A stretch of 64,000 nucleotides of DNA from an endosymbiont of Lamellibrachia barhami (GTDB lineage: Bacteria > Pseudomonadota > Gammaproteobacteria > Chromatiales > Chromatiaceae): positions 857,586-921,585 of the forward strand of contig NZ_JAAVSH020000001.1 of assembly GCF_011947365.2 (NCBI RefSeq), given 5' to 3'. Positions 9,254 through 17,732 of the stretch are shown one piece after another. The notes beneath the pieces were generated by a model. The model ran no database searches. It worked only from the letters and a program-made list of their open reading frames with translations, and was not told the origin of the DNA. Positions within the stretch are counted from its first letter, which is position 1. Each line of letters starts with the position of its first letter. The position numbers were made by a program, and so were the translations under genes.

Positions 9254-9263
9254 TCGGGCCTAC
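9233..9263 (-). repeat. REP-like element overlapping the nudB 3' end
   Basis: CGCCCGATCCGCTACGCTTG then ATCGGGCCTAC, same family as 729-759. It supplies the last seven codons and the TGA stop of nudB. It forms an inverted pair with the copy at 9309-9340. Confidence 0.7.
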
Positions 9264-9308
9264 ATGCTGAGTCTATCACTGCTGTCCCGTTAACTTTCAC
9301 GGTGAATT

Positions 9309-9340
9309 GTAGGCCGGTTCAAGCGCAGCGGAACCGGCAA
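9309..9340 (+). repeat. REP-like element
   Basis: GTAGGCCGGTTCAAGCGCAG then CGGAACCGGCAA. Lies between the convergent nudB and deaminase genes, in opposite orientation to 9233-9263. The pair could form a stem that ends transcription or protects mRNA 3' ends. Confidence 0.7.
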
Positions 9341-9348
9341 TCATGTGC

Positions 9349-9825
9349 TTAATAGTCGAAACGCCGTTCATCCTTTTTCCACAACTGGAAGACAGCAAGA
9401 CTCTCTTCCCGTAACAGCTGTCGGGATTGGATCTTCCTCTCTTCAGGGGGACGTTGCAGCTCCTGACAAATAAACTGGTCGGAGAAACCGATCCCGGCTG
9501 CATCATTGGCGTCTGCCGCATAGACGATGGTTTGAATGTGTGCCCAGTAGGCGGCACTCAGGCACATTGGGCAGGGTTCACAACTGGCGTAGAGTGTGGC
9601 TCCGTTGAGATGTATGCTCTCCTGTTGCCCACAGGCCTCGCGGATGGCATTGATCTCAGCATGGGCAGTGGGGTCGTTGTTATTGACCACCTGATTCCAG
9701 CCACGGCCGATGATCCGTCCATCCAGCACAACGACTGCGCCGAAAGGGCCGCCATGATGCAGCTCCACACCGCGACGCGCCAGATCTATCGCCTCCTGCA
9801 TGAACGCCTTCTCGCCATGACCCAT
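9349..9825 (-). CDS. Guanine deaminase-like nucleoside deaminase
   Basis: A 158-residue zinc-dependent deaminase of the cytidine/deoxycytidylate deaminase fold, most like bacterial GuaD. Zinc and catalytic motifs are HAEINAIREA and CEPCPMCLSAAYWA; the following ADANDAAGIGFSDQFI segment is characteristic of guanine deaminase rather than tRNA adenosine deaminase. ATG 9825 is used because GGGAG lies 8 bases upstream; an in-frame TTG at 9840 would overlap the permease gene. It starts 5 bases after the ABC permease stop, so it is probably the last gene of that transcript. Substrate is inferred from similarity. Confidence 0.8.
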   Translation of the reverse strand: MGHGEKAFMQEAIDLARRGVELHHGGPFGAVVVLDGRIIGRGWNQVVNNNDPTAHAEINAIREACGQQESIHLNGATLYASCEPCPMCLSAAYWAHIQTIVYAADANDAAGIGFSDQFICQELQRPPEERKIQSRQLLREESLAVFQLWKKDERRFDY

Positions 9826-9830
9826 GGTGA

Positions 9831-10829
9831 CTACTCCCAACGGAAGGTTTTGGCCCCAATCCAGATAAAGATAACACTAAAGCCGGTGAGTGCGGTGAGC
9901 TGGTGCCAGATCTCTATCGGGCCTGCGCCGTCGATCATGATCGCCCTGGCGGCGTCGATCATATGGGTCAGGGGCAGGGCAAGCGCTAACTGCTGCACCA
10001 GTGGATGAGAACCTTCCAGGGAGAACCAGACACCGGAGAGCAGCATCATCGGCCAGCTGATCAGATTCAACAGGCCGTTGGCAGCCTCCTCGCTGGCCAT
10101 GCGCGCCGCGATCAACAGGCCGACGCTGATCATGCTCAGTCCGCCCAGGATGAGAACCGTTAGAAGCAGCCAGTAGGAGCCATACATGCGGAATCCGATA
10201 AGCAGATCGGTGCCAATATAGACCAGGGTAGTAAATGCGACGATCATCAACAGCCGGGAGACGATCTGCGCCAGGAGGAATTCAAATGCTGTCAGGGGCG
10301 TCGCGCTGAGCCTTTTCAGGACGCCGTTCTTGCGGTACCGCACGATCACATAACCGACACCGAAGAGGGAGCTGAACATGATGTTCATGCCCAGTACGCC
10401 GGGAATCACCCAGTCCACGTAGCGGATCTCCCTGCCGCTTACCGACTCTTTCTGCAGTTCGCTGTCGTCCAGCAGTCGTTCCAGGATATACCCCTTGGCC
10501 GAACTGCTGTTGATCCAATAGCGGTTGCCTGGGATGTCTATCAGCATATCCAGTTGATGGCGGTCCACCTTGGTGACCGCATCTGTCTGTGATTCGATGG
10601 GAATAAACTGGATATGGCGGGTGGTAAGAAAGGTTTCCAGTCTGTAGTTATCCGCTGTGTCTCCCTGGATGCCTACTTTGTAGAGATCCTGTTCCTCGGA
10701 ACCAAAGGCAAAGGCGAAGCCGATGACGATCAGCACCGGCATGATGATGTTCCAGCCAAGCGCGGTGCGATCCCGCAGAAACTCCTGATTGCGGGCCTTG
10801 AGAAGGGCGAGAAAACGGTGTGGTGACAT
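9831..10829 (-). CDS. ABC-2 type transporter permease
   Basis: A 332-residue ABC-2 exporter membrane subunit. One N-terminal membrane segment (LGWNIIMPVLIVIGFAFAFG) is followed by an approximately 150-residue extracytoplasmic loop, then five or so helices (VLGMNIMFSSLFGVGYVIV, LLMIVAFTTLVYIGTDLLIG and following). The GVWFSLEGSHPLVQQL stretch near the end is typical of the family used by NodJ/DrrB-like exporters. It lies 3 bases behind the ATPase gene and forms a complete exporter with it. Substrate is unknown. Confidence 0.87.
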   Translation of the reverse strand: MSPHRFLALLKARNQEFLRDRTALGWNIIMPVLIVIGFAFAFGSEEQDLYKVGIQGDTADNYRLETFLTTRHIQFIPIESQTDAVTKVDRHQLDMLIDIPGNRYWINSSSAKGYILERLLDDSELQKESVSGREIRYVDWVIPGVLGMNIMFSSLFGVGYVIVRYRKNGVLKRLSATPLTAFEFLLAQIVSRLLMIVAFTTLVYIGTDLLIGFRMYGSYWLLLTVLILGGLSMISVGLLIAARMASEEAANGLLNLISWPMMLLSGVWFSLEGSHPLVQQLALALPLTHMIDAARAIMIDGAGPIEIWHQLTALTGFSVIFIWIGAKTFRWE

Positions 10830-10832
10830 AGT

Positions 10833-11714
10833 TCAGGTTCGCAGAGAGTGGCCGGTCAATTCAAGGAACAGGTCTTCCAGGGTGGGGGAGCGCACCAGCA
10901 AATGGGTCAATGAGATCTGGTGTTTGATCAGATGCTCGATGCTGGTGTTCACCTCCCTGGAAAGAATCTCCACCCGGTTTCCCTGTGGATGGAGTCTGGA
11001 TCCCGGGTCAGGTTTGAAGCCTGCCGGCAGCGCATCTGCGGGAAGGGTAAGAATCGAATTTTTATAGTGTTCGGCAAGCAGTTCCCGGGGTACGCCACGG
11101 GCGATGATCTTGCCGTGATCCATGATCAGGATCTCATCACAGAGTTCATAGGCCTCTTCCATATAGTGAGTGGTGAGTACCAGGGTCTTGTTCTCCCCCT
11201 TGATCCGTCTGACCTGTTCCCAGAGGTTGCGTCGCGACTGGGGGTCCAGTCCGGTCGTGGGTTCGTCGAGGAAGACGATCTCGGGGTTATTGATCAGGGC
11301 AATCGCCAGCAACAGTCGCTGACGTTGGCCACCGGAGAGTTTGCGGGTGTCCCGTTCGAGAAACTCATCTAATGCGCAGACCTCAATCAACTCATCCAGA
11401 GATCGGGTATGGGGATAAAACTGCTGGAAGAGCTTCAGCACCTCACGGACGGTGATGTGCTCCTGCAGGGCAGTATGCTGAAACATGATGCCCGCTTCGT
11501 TACGGAATTCGGCGCCCAAAGGTGCGCCCTTGTAGAGAATGGTGCCGGAAGAGGGGCGTAGAATGCCTTCCAGCATCTCTACCGTGGTGGTCTTTCCCGC
11601 GCCGTTAGGACCTAGCAGACCAAGGCAGATGCCCCGGGGAATAGTGAAGCTGATGCCATCCACCGCCTTGAGACCGGCATAGTGTTTGGTTAGGTCTTTT
11701 ACCTCAATTATCAC
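10833..11714 (-). CDS. ABC transporter ATP-binding protein
   Basis: A 293-residue ABC ATPase with Walker A (GPNGAGKTTT), Q-loop (MFQHTALQEH), signature LSGGQRQRLLLA, Walker B (IVFLDEPTTGLDP) and H-loop (VLTTHYMEEA). A C-terminal extension of about 70 residues follows, as in the drug/polysaccharide exporter ATPases of the NodI/DrrA/CcmA type. It pairs with the permease immediately downstream. Transport direction is export by family; the cargo cannot be read from the sequence. Confidence 0.92.
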   Translation of the reverse strand: MIIEVKDLTKHYAGLKAVDGISFTIPRGICLGLLGPNGAGKTTTVEMLEGILRPSSGTILYKGAPLGAEFRNEAGIMFQHTALQEHITVREVLKLFQQFYPHTRSLDELIEVCALDEFLERDTRKLSGGQRQRLLLAIALINNPEIVFLDEPTTGLDPQSRRNLWEQVRRIKGENKTLVLTTHYMEEAYELCDEILIMDHGKIIARGVPRELLAEHYKNSILTLPADALPAGFKPDPGSRLHPQGNRVEILSREVNTSIEHLIKHQISLTHLLVRSPTLEDLFLELTGHSLRT

Positions 11715-11726
11715 CTGGATAGAGTA

Positions 11727-12566
11727 CTAGGCCAGAAACATCACTTCGACCTCTTTTATCTCTTCTTCAACCCCTTCGATATCCACTACGTTGATCTCGG
11801 GTTCCAGGCCCACCTTTTCGAAGGCGGGGATGATGCCCCAATCCTTATCGGCCAGAGAAAGATCGTTACCTAAGACGGTCTGCAGACGGGCGACAAGGAC
11901 GACGTCGACATAGTCCGCCTGTGTACCCCCGTCATAACCAAGATCCTGGAAGTGTGCCGGCACCTTGATCAGGGATTCCGGAAAATCCCAGTCGTCGAGA
12001 ATGCGTTTGCCGATCTTGGGGCTCAGGGCCTCGATAACACGGTCAAGCTCTTCCTGATCACTGATCAATTCCGGAGAGTGTTCCGCCATGGTCAACACAG
12101 GAAGGGCGCCAATATTGTGGATCAGCCCTGCAAGCATCGCCTGTTCTCTATCCAGGTGTTTGATATTCTGCGCCAACACTCTACTGATGGCGGCAATCTG
12201 TACGCTCTCTTCCCAGAGCTGCCGAAAACGTTTGTCGAGGATATCGCAGGTGGCCTGGAAGATCTGCTGCATGATCAGGCTGACCACCAGGCTGCGCACC
12301 AACCGTGTACCCAACCTGGCTACCGCCATCTGCAGGTTGTCGATAGGGTTGCGTCCACGATAGAGCGGACTGTTGGCGACCTGTAGGAGGCGGGCGGAGA
12401 GGGCCGCGTCGGTGGCGACGATATTGGCGATCTGTTGGGCCGTGGAGTTTTCACTTTCGACCGCATCCCTGACCCGTAATGCAACCTCCGGTAGCGTCGG
12501 CAGGGTCAGTCTATGTTCGTCGATGGCTTTGAAGATAGCGTCTAGAAAGGCGTTTTCGTCAATCAT
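11727..12566 (-). CDS. HDOD-domain protein
   Basis: A 279-residue HDOD (metal-dependent hydrolase-related output) domain protein. The domain starts at about residue 20 (LTLPTLPEVALRVRDAV) and contains the family features LLQVANSPLY and the AMLAGLIHNIGALPVL helix, in which the canonical HD is replaced by HN, as usual for non-catalytic HDOD proteins. These act as signalling scaffolds in stress, motility and second-messenger pathways. The C-terminus ends in an acidic tail (DIEGVEEEIKEVEV). It lies in the ygfZ-HDOD-ABC minus-strand run, 12 bases upstream of the ATPase gene. Confidence 0.88.
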   Translation of the reverse strand: MIDENAFLDAIFKAIDEHRLTLPTLPEVALRVRDAVESENSTAQQIANIVATDAALSARLLQVANSPLYRGRNPIDNLQMAVARLGTRLVRSLVVSLIMQQIFQATCDILDKRFRQLWEESVQIAAISRVLAQNIKHLDREQAMLAGLIHNIGALPVLTMAEHSPELISDQEELDRVIEALSPKIGKRILDDWDFPESLIKVPAHFQDLGYDGGTQADYVDVVLVARLQTVLGNDLSLADKDWGIIPAFEKVGLEPEINVVDIEGVEEEIKEVEVMFLA

Positions 12567-12661
12567 GTCCGTGTCTTGTTATTCCCGGTGGTTACTGCGG
12601 ATCAATGTGTTGCCGCATGGCCCGTGGTGATGTGGTCAGTTCCTCTCTGTTAGCGGCAGGG

Positions 12662-13666
12662 TTACTCGGATTCTGAAGTAAATTCATAAGGCAGATTACG
12701 AATCTCCAGTGCCGGCCCGGTTTCACCCAATGTGATCTTTTCGTTTTCCGCGTTGGCGACCTCGATAACCACCAGCAGGTCGAATCCTCCGTCAGCGGCT
12801 TGTGCGTCCACGACCTTGCCGGCGCCTTGGCGCGACTGACTGCCGGCTGCGTAGAGCGCGTCACCCGGTTTCGGTTCAATATCTCCCGAAGCGTGGGCCA
12901 GGTACATGCGGCGCTTGAGTTTGCCCAGATAATGCATGCGCGCCACCACCTCCTGGCCGGTGTAGCACCCTTTGGTGAAGCTGACGCCATCGATAAGCTG
13001 CATGTTGGTCATCTGGGGAACGAAAGCCTCTGCGGTCTCCGGAAAGATGGTTGGAATTCCGGCCCGGATATTCTGCAGCGCCCAATAGTGACTATCACCC
13101 ATCGTGGTCCCGGACTCCAAAGCCTCCCAGAGACTGATCGATTCATCCACCGGGCCGATAATCTCAAAGCGGGGTACCTCACCAGACAGGCGGATCAGGA
13201 TGAGGTTGTTCTGCTCCACCACACTGTTTATCTCATCGGGAAGGCCGGCGAAATGGGGTTGCAGAAGCGCCTCTGCACAGTTTCCGGTGAGTCCGAAACG
13301 AACCAGCTCGTCACTCGCATCAGTGATAATGACCTTGGATCTCATCACAAACATCTGCAGTCGTTTGAGGCTTTCAGCCATATTGCCGGCAGGTGTTTGC
13401 AGGAGAATGTCGTCACCCTGACGTAATGCCCGGTAATTTGCCAGCATACGGCCCTTGGCCGTACACCAACCGCAGAGATTGCTGTGCCCGGCGGTGACCT
13501 CGCGCATGTCGTTCGTCATCTGACCCTGCAGAAAACCTTCTGCATCCTCTCCGCTGACCCGCAACAGGCCAAAGTGGGAGAGATCGTTCAAAACGCAGGC
13601 CTCTGCGGTGGGCTGTACGGCTGAGGCAGGGCGTGACTGCATGAATGCTGACCACTGTGTGTTCAT
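12662..13666 (-). CDS. ygfZ: YgfZ/GcvT folate-binding protein
   Basis: A 334-residue folate-binding protein that supports Fe-S cluster enzyme assembly and repair, including MiaB-type tRNA modification. The diagnostic motif KGCYTGQEVVARMHYLGKLKRR is complete, with the functional Cys. The N-terminal aminomethyltransferase-like fold is seen in LRVSGEDAEGFLQGQMTNDM. Start ATG 13666 (MNTQWSAFMQ) is preferred to 13711 because the extra 15 residues are not family-like. It is divergent from the RNB ribonuclease gene across a 121-base spacer holding an inverted repeat. Confidence 0.9.
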   Translation of the reverse strand: MNTQWSAFMQSRPASAVQPTAEACVLNDLSHFGLLRVSGEDAEGFLQGQMTNDMREVTAGHSNLCGWCTAKGRMLANYRALRQGDDILLQTPAGNMAESLKRLQMFVMRSKVIITDASDELVRFGLTGNCAEALLQPHFAGLPDEINSVVEQNNLILIRLSGEVPRFEIIGPVDESISLWEALESGTTMGDSHYWALQNIRAGIPTIFPETAEAFVPQMTNMQLIDGVSFTKGCYTGQEVVARMHYLGKLKRRMYLAHASGDIEPKPGDALYAAGSQSRQGAGKVVDAQAADGGFDLLVVIEVANAENEKITLGETGPALEIRNLPYEFTSESE

Positions 13667-13723
13667 GGTGTGGACGGACTCCTGGGTTTGCTCCTGTTCT
13701 GTGCGTATCATACCCCATCGTCA

Positions 13724-13762
13724 GGGGTACGAAACGCCCATTGTGGTGGGGTTTCGTACACC
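13724..13762. repeat. Inverted repeat between divergent ygfZ and RNB genes
   Basis: Arms GTACGAAAC (13727-13735) and GTTTCGTAC (13751-13759) are perfect complements, flanked by further partial pairing. It may be an operator for either gene or another REP-type palindrome; the sequence alone does not decide. Confidence 0.55.
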
Positions 13763-13787
13763 ACCACCAAACACTATTGGAATCCGC

Positions 13788-15602
13788 ATGAGTAGTCCCG
13801 CCGCAGGCAGTCTGGTCCTGTATAAAATACGTCCCGCAAAAGTGGTTGAAGTCAGCGACAAGATCACTATCGAGTTGGAGGGGGGCAAAACCAAGCGTGT
13901 CAGAACCAAGGATATCGTCCTGCTGCACCCCGGTCCTCTCACCAGTCTGAAGGATCTTACTCCACAGACAGGTGAGATCGAGGAGAACTGGGAGTTGCTG
14001 GAGGAGAGCACCACCGAGATTCAGGAATTTACTGAACTGCTGTTTGACGAATACACGCCGGCGACTGCCTGGGCTGCCTGGGAAGTGGTGGTGGATGGTC
14101 TCTATTTTGCGGGAGAGCCTCAGGCCATCACCCCCAGACCGGCGTCAGAAGTGCAGGCAGAGCGGGAACGGCGCGAGGCCAAAGCGGCAGCGGAGACGGC
14201 CTGGACTGCCTTTGTCGACCGGGTCAACCGTGGCGAGCTGGTGGAAGAGGATCGCAAGCTGCTGGGCGAGGTGGAGGCCCTCGCCCTGGGGACGCGTAGC
14301 AACAGCCGGATTCTCAAAGAGCTGGGTTTTCAGGAGACACCGGTCAATGCGCACCGGCTGCTGGTGAAGACCGGTTACTGGAGCGAGAACGAGAACCCCT
14401 ATCCGCGCCGTTTCGGCATCAATCAGGAGACCCCGGAATATGAGATACCCACGCTGCCGGATGAGTCCCGGCTCGATCTGACCCACCTGCCTGCGTACGC
14501 CATCGACGATGCGGGCAATCAGGATCCGGATGATGCCGTCAGTCTCGACGGCGAGCGCATCTGGGTGCATGTGGCGGATGTTGCCGCACTGGTGCCCCCC
14601 GATAGCGAGATGGATCTGGATGCACGTAACCGCGGCGCTAATCTCTATATCCCGGAACAGGTCATATCCATGTTGCCTCCCGGCTTGACCCATCGACTGG
14701 GGCTCGGGCTGGAGGATGAGTCACCGGCGCTGTCGATCGGTTTCTCGCTTTCCGATGCGGGAGAGATCGATGATATAGAGATTCAGCCCACCCGCCTGAA
14801 AGTGACCCGAATAAGCTATCAGGACGCTGACCAGCGTTTGCTTGAGGCGCCTTTTGCCGAATTGCAGCGCAAGGCACAGATCTACCGGAAACGTCGTGCA
14901 GCAGCAGGCGCCGCCTTCATCAATCTGCCCGAGGTGAAGATCAGGGTTGAAAACGCAGGCGTCCGGGTGACGCCGCTGCCCCCGCTGGCTAGCCGTGAGA
15001 TGGTGATGGATCTGATGCTGATGGCGGGGGAGGCGGTGGGCCGATACTGTATCGATAAAGATATCCCGGTACCTTTTGCCACCCAGGCGCCACCTGATGA
15101 GCCGTCGACGCCTGAGGGGATGGCAGCCATGTTCGCCTACCGGAGGAAGTTCAAGCCCAGCCAGGTCAAGACGCAACCCGAGCCCCATTCAGGTCTTGGT
15201 CTGGCGTTTTATATCCGGGCGACCAGCCCCTTGAGACGCTATTCTGATCTACTGACTCATCAGCAGCTTAGGGCCCACCTGCGGGGTGAGGACCCACTCG
15301 ATATTCACGCCATATCGGAGAGAATAGGGCTGGCAGAGGTTGGCAGTGCAGCAATCCGTAAGTCGGAACGTCTCTCCAACAGTCATTGGCGTTTGGTTTT
15401 TTTGCGCGACAATCCGGATTGGCAGGGTGAAGCGGTAGTCGTTGCCAGAGAGGGTGAACGGGCAACGGTAATGATTCCTGAACTCGGTATGGACACCAAG
15501 GTCAGGGTGAAAAGTGCACCTGCGCTCAATGAGACGATCCGTCTCAAACCGAGGGAGATCGATCTGCCGGATTTGGCCTGCTATTTCAGTGTGTTGGGCT
15601 AA
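13788..15602 (+). CDS. RNB-domain ribonuclease (RNase II family)
   Basis: A 604-residue exoribonuclease-like protein. After an N-terminal region of about 240 residues with a small beta-barrel-like start (GSLVLYKIRPAKVVEV) and a winged-helix-like segment (LGFQETPVNAHRLLVKTGYW), the RNB catalytic core is recognisable: AIDDAGNQDPDDAVSLDGERIWVHVADVAALV carries the metal-binding aspartates, and RATSPLRRYSDLLTHQQLRAHL is the conserved C-terminal catalytic block. It is shorter and more divergent than RNase R (59646). Start ATG 13788 is used because the 60 codons upstream overlap the ygfZ 5' end and spacer. Confidence 0.88.
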   Translation: MSSPAAGSLVLYKIRPAKVVEVSDKITIELEGGKTKRVRTKDIVLLHPGPLTSLKDLTPQTGEIEENWELLEESTTEIQEFTELLFDEYTPATAWAAWEVVVDGLYFAGEPQAITPRPASEVQAERERREAKAAAETAWTAFVDRVNRGELVEEDRKLLGEVEALALGTRSNSRILKELGFQETPVNAHRLLVKTGYWSENENPYPRRFGINQETPEYEIPTLPDESRLDLTHLPAYAIDDAGNQDPDDAVSLDGERIWVHVADVAALVPPDSEMDLDARNRGANLYIPEQVISMLPPGLTHRLGLGLEDESPALSIGFSLSDAGEIDDIEIQPTRLKVTRISYQDADQRLLEAPFAELQRKAQIYRKRRAAAGAAFINLPEVKIRVENAGVRVTPLPPLASREMVMDLMLMAGEAVGRYCIDKDIPVPFATQAPPDEPSTPEGMAAMFAYRRKFKPSQVKTQPEPHSGLGLAFYIRATSPLRRYSDLLTHQQLRAHLRGEDPLDIHAISERIGLAEVGSAAIRKSERLSNSHWRLVFLRDNPDWQGEAVVVAREGERATVMIPELGMDTKVRVKSAPALNETIRLKPREIDLPDLACYFSVLG

Positions 15603-15649
15603 AGTTGATTCAGTCCTTTGGGCTACACTGGGCTGATACGGGGGTTTGA

Positions 15650-16198
15650 ATGAAAACGTCATTTGTCATAATTGCACTGTCATTGCTGGCGGGCTGCGCA
15701 GGTTTCGACAGGGTTAGCGGGGGTGAATCGGATGTCTATGCGATGCCTCCGGTGGGAACCACGATTGTACTTAAGGCGTCCCTGTTTGTGCCTGCCGGGC
15801 AGACCCGTGTCTATCTGCAGGGTGGTGCTGTCGTGAGCAAGGCGAAGATGGATCGTTATCTTCCCAACTGCAATTTTGAGATTCGAACGCTCTCGGAGGA
15901 TGCGCAGGAGATTCGACCTGAGTCGTTCATCGTCAGTCGGCTACAGCGGGAGATGGCGCAGGTCGTTATGTTGGATGCCCCCCTGCTGGTGGCGGGTCTC
16001 AATCTGGCCGGGCTCGATGGCGGCGTACCGATGGTTTTCCGTGGCGTACACCTGTGGATCAGTTCCGATATCCAGCCGGAGGTCATGCGCCTGACCTGCC
16101 GAGGCGTGTTGGAGGATATGATCTGGGCGCGCCCTCCATCGATCCAGGAGATGCGGACGGCCATGGGTGATAAGGCCGATCTCATTTTTCCAGAGTAA
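15650..16198 (+). CDS. Hypothetical lipoprotein
   Basis: A 182-residue protein starting with a lipoprotein signal peptide and lipobox LLAGC (cleavage before Cys16). The mature part is about 165 residues with predicted beta strands and two cysteines (CNFEIR and LTCRGV). I do not recognise the family. It starts 47 bases after the RNB gene and ends about 220 bases before dsrA, so it is probably not part of the dsr transcript. Confidence 0.7.
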   Translation: MKTSFVIIALSLLAGCAGFDRVSGGESDVYAMPPVGTTIVLKASLFVPAGQTRVYLQGGAVVSKAKMDRYLPNCNFEIRTLSEDAQEIRPESFIVSRLQREMAQVVMLDAPLLVAGLNLAGLDGGVPMVFRGVHLWISSDIQPEVMRLTCRGVLEDMIWARPPSIQEMRTAMGDKADLIFPE

Positions 16199-16373
16199 TC
16201 CGCATATTGAAAAACAATGGGTGAGAGGAGGTCGTGTCCGAAATTCAGATGATACTTTCAAGCCAATAATATGGCTGACCGGGTGCAACTAAACCCCCTG
16301 TAGAGCAAGGTCAAACTCACCCTCGCTACCCCATTGGTTATATAAAATCTTCCAGCAAACCTGCTAGTCTGGT

Positions 16374-16398
16374 AATAAGAGTGATTCGCATTCTTATT
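16374..16398. promoter_or_regulatory. Fur-box-like palindrome upstream of dsrA
   Basis: A 25-base palindrome: AATAAGAGTG, ATTCG, CATTCTTATT, arms matching at 9 of 10 positions. Its central 19 bases agree with the consensus Fur box GATAATGATAATCATTATC at 11 of 19 positions and resemble the GAATGATT-C-CATTC type of Fur sites. It ends 23 bases before the dsrA start codon, where a repressor would block transcription or the leader. Confidence 0.55.
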
Positions 16399-16421
16399 GC
16401 CTGTCAAGTGTGAGGCTTTTG

Positions 16422-17687
16422 ATGAAGATTCATGCAACGCCGATGATTGATCAGCTTGAAGAGGGGGTATGGCCGAGTTTCGTTACTGGAATCAAACGGT
16501 TGCGGGATAAGCATCCAGATAAGCGGATCAATGAGATGACGAATGATCTGCTGGGACAACTTGAGCACTCCTATGAAACCCGCAAAGGCTACTGGAAGGG
16601 CGGCACCGTCAGCGTCTACGGTTACGGTGGAGGTATTATTCCCCGCTTCTCCGAGGTAGGGGATTTATATCCGAAATCAAAGGAGTTTCACACTCTGCGA
16701 GTTCAACCGCCGGCAGGCAACTACTACACCACCGAAATTCTGCTGAAACTGGCGGATAGTTGGGAAAAGTACGGGTCAGGCCTGGTTACCTTCCACGGCC
16801 AAACCGGCAACATCATGTTTATCGGCGCCACCACTGAGAATACCCAACGCTTCTTCAACGAGATCAATGAGTATGGATTTGACCTGGGTGGCGCAGGTCC
16901 CTGTATGCGTACCGCTCAATCCTGCGTAGGTTCAGGCCGCTGTGAACAATCCTGTGCCAATGAACATAAGATCCATCGGTTACTGATAAACGACTTTATC
17001 GATGAAATGCATCGGCCGGCCCTGCCCTACAAGTTCAAATTCAAGGTTTCAGGCTGTCCAAATGACTGTGTGAACGCCATCGAACGCTCCGATTTCGCTG
17101 TCATCGGCACCTGGCGTGACGCCATGAAGGTGGATCAGTTGGAGGTCAAAAAATATGTCGTCAAGAAGGGACGCAAATATCTCAACGACCATGTCATCTC
17201 CCGCTGTCCCACCCATGCGCTCTCCCTCGATGATGACGACACGCTGCAAGTGGACAACAAGAACTGCGTCCGCTGCATGCACTGTCTGAACGTGATGCCA
17301 AAAGCGCTGTCGCCGGGCGATGACAAAGGCGTCAGTATACTAATCGGCGGTAAACGCACCTTGAAGATCGGTGATCTGTTTGGTTCTGTCGTGGTGCCCT
17401 TCATGAAACTGGAGACCGAGGAGGACTATCGGAAACTCCAGGAACTTGCAGAGGAGACTGTGGATTTTTTTGCCGAAAACGCCCTGGAACATGAGCGCAT
17501 CGGGGAGATGATCGAGCGTATCGGTCTGGTTAACTTCCTGGAGGGTATTGGCCTGGAGATCGACCCCAATATGGTTGTGCATCCACGGGAAAACTCCTAC
17601 GTTCGTACTGATCATTGGGACGAAGAGGTGCAAAAGTGGCAGGAACGCAAGACCAAGATGGAAAAAACGGTCATTGACGCAGCCTGA
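16422..17687 (+). CDS. dsrA: Dissimilatory (reverse-type) sulfite reductase alpha subunit
   Basis: A 421-residue DsrA. With DsrB it forms the cytoplasmic sirohaem [4Fe-4S] enzyme that, in sulfur oxidisers, turns stored sulfur (via DsrC persulfide) into sulfite. Cluster/sirohaem cysteines are seen in CMRTAQSCVG and SGCPNDC, and an inserted ferredoxin domain has CVRCMHCLNVMPKAL with SRCPTHAL. The start KIHATPMIDQLEEG and WPSFVTGIKRL are as in oxidative-type DsrA. ATG 16422 has TGAGG 6 bases upstream; a GTG at 16410 is less likely. dsrB follows after 45 bases. A Fur-box-like site lies just upstream. Confidence 0.95.
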   Translation: MKIHATPMIDQLEEGVWPSFVTGIKRLRDKHPDKRINEMTNDLLGQLEHSYETRKGYWKGGTVSVYGYGGGIIPRFSEVGDLYPKSKEFHTLRVQPPAGNYYTTEILLKLADSWEKYGSGLVTFHGQTGNIMFIGATTENTQRFFNEINEYGFDLGGAGPCMRTAQSCVGSGRCEQSCANEHKIHRLLINDFIDEMHRPALPYKFKFKVSGCPNDCVNAIERSDFAVIGTWRDAMKVDQLEVKKYVVKKGRKYLNDHVISRCPTHALSLDDDDTLQVDNKNCVRCMHCLNVMPKALSPGDDKGVSILIGGKRTLKIGDLFGSVVVPFMKLETEEDYRKLQELAEETVDFFAENALEHERIGEMIERIGLVNFLEGIGLEIDPNMVVHPRENSYVRTDHWDEEVQKWQERKTKMEKTVIDAA

Positions 17688-17732
17688 TTGCGGCGTTCCC
17701 CAGATCCTGGAGTGATGAATTCGGAGACAACC

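Noticed and set aside
13413..13928. 171-residue minus-strand frame across the ygfZ/RNB spacer
   Set aside because: Overlaps both real genes in the wrong frame and has no family features.
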